DNA of 13,110 nt from Actinomycetota bacterium (lineage in GTDB: Bacteria > Actinomycetota > Actinomycetes > Nanopelagicales > Nanopelagicaceae). The stretch's first letter is position 1; the number at the start of each line of letters is the position of its first letter. The position numbers and the translations under genes are program-made. Where the stretch lies: the NCBI GenBank assembly GCA_009924185.1, contig RFSC01000013.1:1-13110 (forward strand), read 5' to 3'. Shown here piece by piece: positions 1 through 7,029 of the stretch. The notes below the pieces were generated by a model. The model saw only the letters and a program-made list of their open reading frames with translations, was not told where the DNA came from and searched no databases.

Positions 1-1620
1 GAAACAAAATGGGGCAACTCCCCTTTTGATCACAATATTTGGGTTATCTGCAGCGATGGTGATCTTCAAGAAGGTGTGAGCACCGAGGCCTCCTCCTTGG
101 CCGGAACACAACAACTTGGCAACTTAAAAGTTATTTACGATGACAATCGAATCTCTATTGAAGGCGATACACACTACGCATTTACTGAAGATGTCTCCGC
201 TCGTTACAAAGCTTATGGATGGGAAGTGTTTGAGGTTTCGGCGCTAGGAAATGGTGATGTAGATAGAGATGCTCTAGAAGAAGCAATGGAGAAATCACTT
301 CAGGTGACAGATAAACCTGTTCTCATTAGATTGAAAACAGTTATTGCCTGGCCAGCTCCTAAAGCGCGCAACACCGCAAAATCTCATGGCTCGGCACTTG
401 GGGCTGAAGAGATTGCTGCCACAAAAGTGGAGTTAGGTTTACCGGCAGAGGATTTCTTTTACCCAGGTGAGATAAAAAACCATGTTGAACAAGTAGTCCA
501 GCGCGGAAATGAATTAAGAAAGAATTGGGAAATTGGGTTCTCCAATTGGAGTAAGGCAAACCAGTCAAAGGCTGAGTTGCTCGAAAGATTAGTGAAAAGG
601 GCTCTGCCTGAAGGTTGGGATGCAGAGTTGCCTACCTATGGCAGCGATAAAGAGGTATCCACCCGCAAAGCCTCCGGTGATGCCATCAATGCTTTGGCAA
701 AGAAGCTTCCTGAGCTGTTTGGCGGTTCTTCAGATTTGGCCGATAGCAACAACACCACGATTGAAGAGGGCGGTTCATTCCTGCCCGCTACTTCTCTGAT
801 GAAAGGTTCTAATCCATATGGCCGGATTATTCACTTTGGAATTAGAGAACATGCCATGGGGGCAATCCTGAATGGAATGGCGTTACATGGATTGGTTCGC
901 CCCTTCGGAGGAACCTTCTTGGTATTCAGTGATTACATGCGGGGCGCGGTTCGACTCTCGGCTTTGATGAATTTGCCAGTAACTTATGTATGGAGTCATG
1001 ACTCCATCGGTCTGGGTGAAGATGGTCCAACCCATCAGCCGGTAGAGCACATCGCAGCGCTACGCGCGATTCCCAATTTGGAGGTTATCCGTCCAGCTGA
1101 TGCAAATGAGGTTGTTTACTGCTGGCAAGAAATTCTGAAAAGAAATAAGCCTGCTGGCATTTTGCTATCTCGTCAAAATCTTCCAGTTATTGATCGCGAA
1201 ACTCATTCCGCAGCTTCGGAAGCATCACGTGGCGCTTACTCTTTAAATCAAATCGCTAACCCAGATGTCATATTGATTGCTACAGGCTCTGAGGTCTATC
1301 TAGCGCTGAAGGCTGCAGAGTTGCTAAGCGGAGAGGGAATCTCAGCACGCGTAGTTAGCGCACCCTGTTTGGAATGGTTCAACCAGCAGGATTCTGCATA
1401 CAAAGAAAAGGTATTGCCCAAGCAGGTTAAGGCTCGAGTCAGTGTTGAAGCTGGAATTGCACAGGGTTGGCGTGATTACATCGGCGATTCCGGCGTGAGT
1501 GTCTCACTAGAGCACTTTGGCGCATCTGCTTCTGCAGGAGTGTTGTTTAAAGAGTTTGGATTTACTCCCGAGAAAATAGCGGCTGCTGCTAAGCAAAGCA
1601 TTGCAAACACCAAGAGCTGA
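1..1620 (+). CDS. tkt: Transketolase, 5'-truncated by the window edge
   Basis: Transketolase moves two-carbon ketol units between sugar phosphates in the non-oxidative pentose phosphate pathway, using thiamine diphosphate and a divalent metal in the cytoplasm. The frame is open from base 1, so the GTG at 76 is an internal valine. The visible 539 residues lack roughly the first 150 of a normal protein of about 700. Numbering from base 1, the TPP/metal motif begins at SDGDLQEG (18-25) and continues to YDDNRISIEG (46-55). The pyrimidine-domain motif GIREHAMG includes the catalytic glutamate at 283, and GEDGPTHQP lies at 339-347. The transketolase C-terminal domain follows, ending at TGA 1618-1620. 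SDGD rather than GDG is common in actinobacterial transketolases. tal follows after 10 nt, so the two are probably co-transcribed. Promoter and true start lie outside the window. No frameshift is seen. Confidence 0.97.
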   Translation, partial: ETKWGNSPFDHNIWVICSDGDLQEGVSTEASSLAGTQQLGNLKVIYDDNRISIEGDTHYAFTEDVSARYKAYGWEVFEVSALGNGDVDRDALEEAMEKSLQVTDKPVLIRLKTVIAWPAPKARNTAKSHGSALGAEEIAATKVELGLPAEDFFYPGEIKNHVEQVVQRGNELRKNWEIGFSNWSKANQSKAELLERLVKRALPEGWDAELPTYGSDKEVSTRKASGDAINALAKKLPELFGGSSDLADSNNTTIEEGGSFLPATSLMKGSNPYGRIIHFGIREHAMGAILNGMALHGLVRPFGGTFLVFSDYMRGAVRLSALMNLPVTYVWSHDSIGLGEDGPTHQPVEHIAALRAIPNLEVIRPADANEVVYCWQEILKRNKPAGILLSRQNLPVIDRETHSAASEASRGAYSLNQIANPDVILIATGSEVYLALKAAELLSGEGISARVVSAPCLEWFNQQDSAYKEKVLPKQVKARVSVEAGIAQGWRDYIGDSGVSVSLEHFGASASAGVLFKEFGFTPEKIAAAAKQSIANTKS

Positions 1621-1630
1621 GAGGCGCGAT

Positions 1631-2743
1631 ATGCATAAAATCCTGCAACAGATCACCGAATCAGGTACTTCAATCTGGCTAGATGACCTATCAAGAGAGC
1701 GTCTTGTTGTTGATGGTAAATCAAGAAATCTGGCTGGCTTAATTCATCAGGAATCGGTGTTAGGGGTAACCACCAATCCAGCTATCTTTTCCGCAGCTAT
1801 CGCCAACTCCACTCTCTACGCCGACGATATAGCTACTTTGGCCAAGAAAGGTTTGGGGGCCGAAGCAATAATCAATGAGTTGACCACAGCTGATGTTGCA
1901 CAGGCATGTGATTTGTTTCTACCTACTTACGAACGCACCAACGGCGTTGATGGAAGAGTTAGCATTGAAGTCGATCCTCGCTTGGCCAGAGATACTGCTG
2001 GGACAGTAAAGCAGGCTAAAGAGCTCTGGGAAAAGGTCTCTCGAGACAATGTCTTAATTAAGGTGCCTGCCACAATTGAGGGAATACCTGCAATCCGAAC
2101 TTTAATCTCCGAAGGAATAAGTGTTAACGTAACAATTATTTTCTCAGTGCCGCGGTATGTTGAAGTTCTAGAGGCCTTCATTGCTGGACTGGAAGATCGC
2201 ATGGCGAAAAATCTTCCCGTTTCAGGAATTCACTCTGTTGCCTCTTTCTTTGTAAGTCGAGTTGATACTGATATCGACCCGAAGCTAAAAGCACATCAAG
2301 ACCCATCGGCGCTAAATCTGTTGGGCAAAGCTGCTGTTGCTAATGCACGTCTGGCATATAAGCACTTTGAGACAGTCCTGCAATCTCAGCGTTGGCAGAA
2401 ACTTGCTGCAGCAGGTGCTCAGATTCAGCGACCTCTATGGGCTTCAACTGGAGTGAAGGATCCGGCTTATGACCCGACTCTTTACGTTTTAGAGTTGATC
2501 GCTCCCCTAACCGTTAACACAATGCCGGAGCCAACTCTTATTGCGGTCAGGGACCAAGGCAGCTTTAAAGGAAACACCATCAGCAACAACTACCAAGATG
2601 CTACTGAGGTACTCACTCAGATTTCTTCTTTTTCCATTGATATTCAAGAGGTGGCAAATCGCCTAGAAAATGAAGGCATCGATAAGTTCATCAAGCCCTG
2701 GTTGGATTTGATTGCAACCGTGGAGGCGGCTTCTGCAAAATGA
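1631..2743 (+). CDS. tal: Transaldolase, actinobacterial type
   Basis: Transaldolase transfers a dihydroxyacetone unit between sedoheptulose 7-phosphate and glyceraldehyde 3-phosphate through a Schiff base. The 370-residue protein shows IWLDDLSRERL (15-25), GVTTNPAIF (45-53) and NVLIKVPAT (140-148) with Schiff-base lysine K144, and PLWASTGVK near residue 270, all typical of the roughly 370-residue mycobacterial/actinobacterial transaldolase. I chose ATG 1631 because GAGAGG (1619-1624) sits 6 nt upstream and family proteins begin near this point. A TTG at 1601 would add ten residues reading back through the end of tkt and is less likely. The stop TGA (2741-2743) overlaps the pgi start as ATGA, suggesting translational coupling. 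Such tal-pgi adjacency resembles the known bifunctional TAL-PGI fusion, here as two chains. Confidence 0.96.
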   Translation: MHKILQQITESGTSIWLDDLSRERLVVDGKSRNLAGLIHQESVLGVTTNPAIFSAAIANSTLYADDIATLAKKGLGAEAIINELTTADVAQACDLFLPTYERTNGVDGRVSIEVDPRLARDTAGTVKQAKELWEKVSRDNVLIKVPATIEGIPAIRTLISEGISVNVTIIFSVPRYVEVLEAFIAGLEDRMAKNLPVSGIHSVASFFVSRVDTDIDPKLKAHQDPSALNLLGKAAVANARLAYKHFETVLQSQRWQKLAAAGAQIQRPLWASTGVKDPAYDPTLYVLELIAPLTVNTMPEPTLIAVRDQGSFKGNTISNNYQDATEVLTQISSFSIDIQEVANRLENEGIDKFIKPWLDLIATVEAASAK

Positions 2744-4260
2744 TTGAAATCAAGGGCTTCTCTATCGGGCAAGAGCATTACCCATCTCTAAACCAGATCA
2801 CCCAGAGATTGGTAAAGAAAGACTCCAGTATTTGGGGTCCAGATGCTCAAGCCGAAGCATCCATACGATTGAATTGGATTGACCTTCCAGAAAGCTCCCG
2901 GGATTTGCTCCCTGTTTTGGATGCGCTCTGCGCCTGGTCTCGCGAGCTAAAACACAATGATTTTGTTTTGTGCGGCATGGGTGGCTCATCCCTTGCTCCA
3001 GAAGTTATCGCTGCAACCTATGCCAAGAAGTTAACGGTACTGGATTCAACGGATCCAGAACATGTGAACCAGGTAATGGGTCGGGATCTAAGCAATACCT
3101 GCTTTGTAATCGGATCGAAGTCCGGCTCCACTATTGAAACCGCATCTCAGAAAATTGCAGCTGAACAAGAGTTAATTAAGCAAGGCTTGAATCCAGTTAA
3201 TCACCTAGTAGTTGTAACAGATCCGGGCTCACCTCTAGATAAGCAAGCACGAGAAAGTGGCTATCGAGTTATTAATGCAGATCCAAATGTCGGTGGAAGA
3301 TTTAGCGCCTTAAGTGCTTTTGGGCTGACACCCGCAGCGTTAATCGGCGTAGATGTCTCTGTCTTAATTGATGATGCTTATGATGCAGCTCTCGAGTTCA
3401 CAAAAGTTGATTCAAGCGCTGTAAAGGTTGCAGCAGCACTTGCAACCAAGCAGTTTGCCTACTTCGGTATCGCCAATAACTCTACATCTCTGCCCGGGTT
3501 AGGCGATTGGATTGAACAGTTAATTGCTGAATCAACCGGTAAAGATGAAAAAGGTGTCCTGCCCGTAGTTATCAACTCAAACACAAATACTCTCTACCCT
3601 GTTGTAAGTTTCGATGGAGCTGGCGACTATGTTGTAACCGGCTCGCTCGGCGAGCAGTTCATTTTTTGGGAATGGGTTACCGCATTAACCAGCTATCTCT
3701 TGCAGGTAGACCCCTTTAATCAACCAAATGTTACGGAGGCAAAAGAGAAGACCTCCGCTCTACTTACCAGGTGGTCGGAATCAGGAGTGATGACGCCTGA
3801 ACCAATATTTAGCACAAACTTTGTCGAGGTTTTTGCGCATTCAAAGCATGGTTCGCTAGAAGACTATTTGGCAGAGTCAGTTTCCAATGCAGGTGGCTAT
3901 CTTGCGATCATGGCCTATCTGCATCGAGGAGTAGATGATCAAGTTGCGAAGTTGCGAGATCTAATTGAGTCCGCTGCTAAAAAGCCAACCACTTTTGGAT
4001 GGGGTCCAAGATTTCTTCACTCCACCGGACAGTTTCACAAAGGCGGTCCAAAGTTAGGTTCATTTATTCAAATCACTGGCCACACTAATTTAACGTGGCA
4101 GATCGCTGGGCAAGGTTATGGTTTTGAAAGATTGTTTATGGCACAGGCTTTGGGTGACAACGAAGCATTAGCTTCTCGAAACTTTCCGACCATTCGCTTC
4201 CACCTAAAGGACAGAGAATTAGGAATTAAAGAGTTGTTGCAAGCTGCGCGCAGCTTTTAG
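2740..4260 (+). CDS. pgi: Glucose-6-phosphate isomerase, TAL-PGI-like type
   Basis: This enzyme interconverts glucose 6-phosphate and fructose 6-phosphate, linking glycolysis with the transketolase/transaldolase reactions encoded upstream. The 506-residue protein has two SIS-type sugar-isomerase domains. Visible motifs are LCGMGGSSLAPEV (77-89), LDSTDPEHV (101-109), GSKSGSTIET (125-134), the PGI signature DPNVGGRFSALSAFG (181-195), IAESTGKDEKG (262-272) with likely catalytic E264, NQPNVTEAKEK (327-337) and GPRFLHSTGQFHKGGP (422-437) with H427 and K434. The GMGGSSLAPEV and LHSTGQ.HKGGP wording is closer to the isomerase half of bifunctional TAL-PGI proteins than to the roughly 550-residue E. 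coli-type Pgi. The start ATG overlaps the tal stop. GGAGG at 2722-2726 is 13 nt upstream, rather distant, so reinitiation after tal is plausible. The stop TAG overlaps the convergent rbpA stop. Confidence 0.95.
   Translation: MIEIKGFSIGQEHYPSLNQITQRLVKKDSSIWGPDAQAEASIRLNWIDLPESSRDLLPVLDALCAWSRELKHNDFVLCGMGGSSLAPEVIAATYAKKLTVLDSTDPEHVNQVMGRDLSNTCFVIGSKSGSTIETASQKIAAEQELIKQGLNPVNHLVVVTDPGSPLDKQARESGYRVINADPNVGGRFSALSAFGLTPAALIGVDVSVLIDDAYDAALEFTKVDSSAVKVAAALATKQFAYFGIANNSTSLPGLGDWIEQLIAESTGKDEKGVLPVVINSNTNTLYPVVSFDGAGDYVVTGSLGEQFIFWEWVTALTSYLLQVDPFNQPNVTEAKEKTSALLTRWSESGVMTPEPIFSTNFVEVFAHSKHGSLEDYLAESVSNAGGYLAIMAYLHRGVDDQVAKLRDLIESAAKKPTTFGWGPRFLHSTGQFHKGGPKLGSFIQITGHTNLTWQIAGQGYGFERLFMAQALGDNEALASRNFPTIRFHLKDRELGIKELLQAARSF
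4241..4258. terminator. Palindrome at the pgi/rbpA convergent junction, possible terminator
   Basis: Bases 4241-4256 form a perfect 16-bp palindrome, AAGCTGCGCGCAGCTT. It can fold as a 6-bp stem with a CGCG loop, and on the plus strand it runs into a four-T stretch (4255-4258). It lies over the last codons and near the stop of pgi and directly after the rbpA stop on the other strand, the expected place for a terminator serving both convergent units. The stem and U-tract are short, so it may be weak, factor-assisted, or a chance product of the codons Gln-Ala-Ala-Arg-Ser-Phe. The minus-strand direction has no U-tract after the hairpin. Confidence 0.4.
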
Positions 4261-4604
4261 TCCTCATCCTCGCCACGCAACTTTTTCAATGCGGCGTCCA
4301 AAATCTTTTTTGATTCAGCTTCGGTACGGCGCTCTTTAACATAAGCCAAGTGGGTCTTGTAAGGCTCATTCTTAATTGGTGATGGCGGATTGTTCTTGTC
4401 TCGTCCAGCAGGAAAGCCGCAACGAGGACAATCCCATTCATCGGGAACTACAACAGTTCCATCCTCTGCAAATGATGGCTTGGTCTCATGTCCATTGAGG
4501 CACCAATATGAAACTCGGAAACGAGCAATTGCCTCGCCACGTTCAGCCTCGCCCATTGGGCCAGCACCGACACGGGAACCACGGATTGCGCTTCCACCAG
4601 CCAT
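4257..4604 (-). CDS. rbpA: RNA polymerase-binding protein RbpA family
   Basis: RbpA is an actinobacterial protein that binds RNA polymerase and the principal sigma factor and stabilises the open promoter complex. This 115-residue member opens with GGSAIRGSRVGAGPMGEAERGE (N-terminal tail), followed by a core with a possible zinc site, C35, H39, C59 and C62 (WCLNGHE and WDCPRCG). The C-terminal helix from PYKTHLAYVKERR (81-93) onward corresponds to the sigma-interaction region. The four ligands recall the zinc-binding Streptomyces RbpA and differ from the zinc-free Mycobacterium tuberculosis form. The GSRVGAGPMGEAERGE and FPAGRD wording marks a distinct subgroup, so it may not be the only RbpA in the genome. 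The start is strongly supported: AAGGAG (complement of 4610-4615) lies 5 nt before ATG. It is the last gene of the minus-strand block, 33 nt after secG. Confidence 0.88.
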   Translation of the reverse strand: MAGGSAIRGSRVGAGPMGEAERGEAIARFRVSYWCLNGHETKPSFAEDGTVVVPDEWDCPRCGFPAGRDKNNPPSPIKNEPYKTHLAYVKERRTEAESKKILDAALKKLRGEDED

Positions 4605-4637
4605 TTTTTCTCCTTAAGAGTTAATTAATTGATAATT

Positions 4638-4865
4638 TTATTTTAAAACTAACCCAAGTGCGATAACCGCTGCAAACCAAATGCCACCTACTACGATGGT
4701 GATTCGGTCCAAATTCTTTTCGACCACCGAGGATCCACCGTAGGTTGAAGACATGCCGCCACCAAATAGATCTGATAATCCGCTGCCCTTACCTTTATGG
4801 AGCAAAACTAGAAGAATCATCAAGATGCTGGAGATCACCAGCAGGATTGATAGTGCTAAAGCCAC
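4638..4865 (-). CDS. secG: Preprotein translocase subunit SecG
   Basis: SecG is the small accessory subunit of the SecYEG membrane channel and assists SecA-driven protein export. The 75-residue protein has two hydrophobic helices, about residues 2-22 and 53-74. Between them is the conserved glycine/serine-rich cytoplasmic loop HKGKGSGLSDLFGGG followed by the YGGSS/VVEKNLDR segment, a textbook SecG pattern at normal length. Translation starts at GTG (4863-4865, complement) because AAGGAG (complement of 4872-4877) lies 6 nt upstream and the hydrophobic helix begins immediately. It lies 33 nt upstream of rbpA and 124 nt downstream of tpiA, the largest gap in the window. A separate promoter in that gap is possible, but I could not identify one. 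Confidence 0.96.
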   Translation of the reverse strand: MALALSILLVISSILMILLVLLHKGKGSGLSDLFGGGMSSTYGGSSVVEKNLDRITIVVGGIWFAAVIALGLVLK

Positions 4866-4989
4866 GAGACACTCCTTGTTGCTACCTGATACAGATCGGA
4901 CAATAGGCTGGGAACGCTTTCCCTGAGGTGCAGATACTACCTAATCCCCCGAGCAATCTCCGCATTGCCTAAATGGGCCTAGTCAACGC
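4866..4989 (-). other. tpiA-secG intergenic leader, 124 bp
   Basis: This is the longest gene-free stretch. It contains an inverted repeat at 4910-4923 (GGGAA, CGCT loop, TTCCC) with no U-tract, so it does not look like an intrinsic terminator. A TANNNT-type hexamer, TAGTAT, is present on the minus strand, but no convincing -35 sits 16-18 nt upstream. A 27-codon minus-strand frame (4965 to 4882) begins MRRLLGGLG and ends with a CPIC segment just before the secG ribosome-binding site; nothing else supports it. The region most likely holds the secG leader and perhaps a promoter. Confidence 0.35.
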
Positions 4990-5766
4990 CTAGAGGACGC
5001 GATGGAATTTACAGATACGGGCGAACTCCTCAGGCTCGAGGCTGGCTCCGCCAACTAATGCGCCATCAACATCTGGCTGCTTCATTATGTCCACGATATT
5101 TGCAGATTTAACTGAGCCCCCATAAAGGATGCGAGCGTTTGCAGCAATCTCCTCACTGCCAATCTTTGCCAATTCAGTCCTAATTGCACCACAAACCTCT
5201 TGCGCATCCTCCGGAGTTGCGGTCTTTCCAGTACCAATAGCCCATACCGGTTCGTAGGCAAAAACAATCTTTTTTAATTCTGGTTTATGGAAGCCTTTCA
5301 AGCCCTCTCGAACTTGATTCAGAACATGCTGAACATGGGTACCTGACTCACGGATGGATAACTCTTCACCGATGCAGAATATTGGTGTCATCTCATTTTC
5401 TAATACCGCTCTAATCTTTTTGTTGATTAACTCATCACTTTCACTGTGAATTGCTCTGCGCTCAGAGTGACCAACCACCACATAACTGCAATCCAATTTC
5501 TTCAACATGCTTCCAGAGATGTCGCCGGTAAAGGCACCGGACTTCTCAGGTGAGACATCTTGAGCTCCATAAGAGAGTTTCAAGCGATCGCCATCGACCA
5601 ATGTTTGCACTGATCTGATATCGGTGAATGGCGGCAATACGACTACATCTACCGCATCGAAGTCACGATCCTCTAGGGAGTAAGCCAGCTTTTGGGTTAC
5701 CGCGATGGCTTCTAGATGATTTAGATTCATCTTCCAGTTGCCTGCAATTAGAGGCTTGCGTGACAT
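4990..5766 (-). CDS. tpiA: Triosephosphate isomerase
   Basis: This TIM-barrel enzyme interconverts dihydroxyacetone phosphate and glyceraldehyde 3-phosphate in glycolysis and gluconeogenesis. The 258-residue length is normal for actinobacteria. All catalytic elements are present: N10 and K12 in AGNWKMN, H100 in VVGHSERR, E172 in AYEPVWAIGTGKTATPEDA which also contains the phosphate-gripping loop 6, and the phosphate-binding segments YGGSVK (215-220) and DGALVGGASL near the C-terminus. ATG 5766 is preferred because AAGGAG (complement of 5772-5777) lies 5 nt upstream and the protein aligns with the family from its first residues. It lies 26 nt after pgk, so it is probably co-transcribed with gap and pgk. 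The stop is TAG at 4990-4992 (complement). Confidence 0.98.
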   Translation of the reverse strand: MSRKPLIAGNWKMNLNHLEAIAVTQKLAYSLEDRDFDAVDVVVLPPFTDIRSVQTLVDGDRLKLSYGAQDVSPEKSGAFTGDISGSMLKKLDCSYVVVGHSERRAIHSESDELINKKIRAVLENEMTPIFCIGEELSIRESGTHVQHVLNQVREGLKGFHKPELKKIVFAYEPVWAIGTGKTATPEDAQEVCGAIRTELAKIGSEEIAANARILYGGSVKSANIVDIMKQPDVDGALVGGASLEPEEFARICKFHRVL

Positions 5767-5792
5767 CTCTTCTCCTTTTGTTGCGAATCAGA

Positions 5793-7001
5793 TTAAAGCA
5801 GTGCAATTAATCCAGGAAGCTCTTTGCCTTCTAGATACTCTAGCGAGGCTCCACCACCGGTCGAAATGTATCCAAACTCATCATCTTTAAAGCCGAGGGC
5901 GCGCACCGCAGCAGCGGAATCTCCGCCACCAACTACAGAAAGACCACTCACTTCAGTCAACGCCTGTGCGACGACTTTTGTGCCAGCGGCAAAGTTGGAG
6001 AACTCAAAAACCCCCATAGGTCCATTCCAGAAGACGGTCTTGCAACCCTTGATAGCTTGAGCAAATTCATCCGCACTCTTAGGTCCAATATCCAATCCCA
6101 TTTGATCAACTGGAATTGAATCTGCCGAAACAACTGTAGGAGATTCATTAGCAAAAGCGGGTGCAACCACTATGTCGCTAGGCAGTAGCACTTCTACACC
6201 TAATTGCTCTGCACGCTGAAGTAGTTCTTGAACTAGTGGAATGGATTCAGTCTCAACTAGAGAGGTGCCAATTTCTTTGCCTTGTGCTGCAAGAAATGTG
6301 AAAACCATTCCCCCACCAATAGCCAATAGATTAACTTTGTCGAGCAGGTTATTGATGACCCCGATCTTGTCGGAAACCTTTGCGCCACCTAGGACTACAC
6401 CATAAGGCCGTTCCGGCGATTGGGTAAGTTTTTTGAGAACCTCAACCTCTGCAGAGATTAGCTTTCCAGCAGCATGAGGTAAATTCTTCGCCGCCTCATA
6501 AACTGAAGCATGTTTGCGATGCACCGCTCCAAAACCATCACCAACATAAACTTGGGCAAATGAAGATAGCTGCCTAGCAAACTCCGCTCGCTCACCTTCA
6601 TCCTTGCTGGTCTCGGCAGATTCATATCTAACATTCTCTAGTAAAACTACTCCGCCCGATTTCAATTCGCGGACAGCATTCTTCGCACTTTCACCTACAA
6701 CATCTGTAGCAAATACCACCGCTCTACCCAATAACTCCTCAAGACGTTTGGCAACTGGTGCTAGTGAAAGCTCCGGCTTTCTCTCTCCCTTAGGGCGACC
6801 CAAGTGGGCCACAATTACCAATGCTGCGCCTGATGAAAGCAGAGCATTTATGGTCGGAAGAGATGCTCTGATACGACCATCATCGGTAATTACGCGATTG
6901 CCTGACCCATCATCCTTTAGTGGAACATTTAGATCGCAACGAAGTAGAACTGTCTTGTTGGAAACTTCGAGCGCAGCCAAACTCTTGATCTCAGAGGTCA
7001 T
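5793..7001 (-). CDS. pgk: Phosphoglycerate kinase
   Basis: Phosphoglycerate kinase transfers phosphate between 1,3-bisphosphoglycerate and ADP, yielding ATP in glycolysis. The 402-residue protein is full length. The N-terminal substrate domain shows RCDLNVPL (21-28), DDGRIRASLPTI (40-51), HLGRPKG (66-72), LLENVRY (120-126) and GDGFGAVHRKHAS (154-166). The nucleotide domain shows GGAKVSDKIGVI (205-216), then NGPMGVFE, GGGDSAAAV and STGGGASLEYLEGKELPG near the end. The start ATG lies 20 nt after the gap stop and has no canonical Shine-Dalgarno sequence; the best match is AGG 9 nt upstream, sitting in one arm of a predicted hairpin that overlaps the gap stop. Translation may therefore be coupled to gap. 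The N-terminus matches the family, so this start is still the most likely. Confidence 0.98.
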   Translation of the reverse strand: MTSEIKSLAALEVSNKTVLLRCDLNVPLKDDGSGNRVITDDGRIRASLPTINALLSSGAALVIVAHLGRPKGERKPELSLAPVAKRLEELLGRAVVFATDVVGESAKNAVRELKSGGVVLLENVRYESAETSKDEGERAEFARQLSSFAQVYVGDGFGAVHRKHASVYEAAKNLPHAAGKLISAEVEVLKKLTQSPERPYGVVLGGAKVSDKIGVINNLLDKVNLLAIGGGMVFTFLAAQGKEIGTSLVETESIPLVQELLQRAEQLGVEVLLPSDIVVAPAFANESPTVVSADSIPVDQMGLDIGPKSADEFAQAIKGCKTVFWNGPMGVFEFSNFAAGTKVVAQALTEVSGLSVVGGGDSAAAVRALGFKDDEFGYISTGGGASLEYLEGKELPGLIALL

Positions 7002-7009
7002 TAGAGAGA

Positions 7010-7029
7010 GCCTAAATAGTTTTAGAGGC
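7010..7029 (-). promoter_or_regulatory. Hairpin over the gap stop and pgk leader
   Basis: Plus-strand bases 7010-7016 (GCCTAAA) can pair with TTTA (7021-7024) and GGC (7027-7029) around a TAGT loop, leaving a two-base bulge at 7025-7026. In the minus-strand transcript this gives about seven base pairs covering the gap stop codon. It also holds the only AGG that could serve as a pgk ribosome-binding site. There is no following U-tract, so it does not look like a terminator. A role in coupling pgk translation to gap is inferred, not shown. Confidence 0.3.

Noticed and set aside
76..78. GTG at 76 as the transketolase start
   Set aside because: The frame is open to base 1 and the upstream residues include the essential SDGD TPP motif, so this codon is internal.
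1601..1630. Upstream TTG start for tal adding ten residues
   Set aside because: The extension reads through the end of tkt, and GAGAGG is placed correctly for ATG 1631.
4390..4617. 75-codon plus-strand reading frame opposite rbpA
   Set aside because: Entirely antisense to rbpA, whose start, ribosome-binding site and motifs are all clear.
4910..4923. GGGAA/TTCCC hairpin as a tpiA terminator
   Set aside because: Five base pairs with no U-tract on either strand; too weak to call a terminator.
5957..6166. Minus-strand 69-codon frame inside pgk in another frame
   Set aside because: Lies inside the conserved pgk coding sequence on the same strand, with no family motif.
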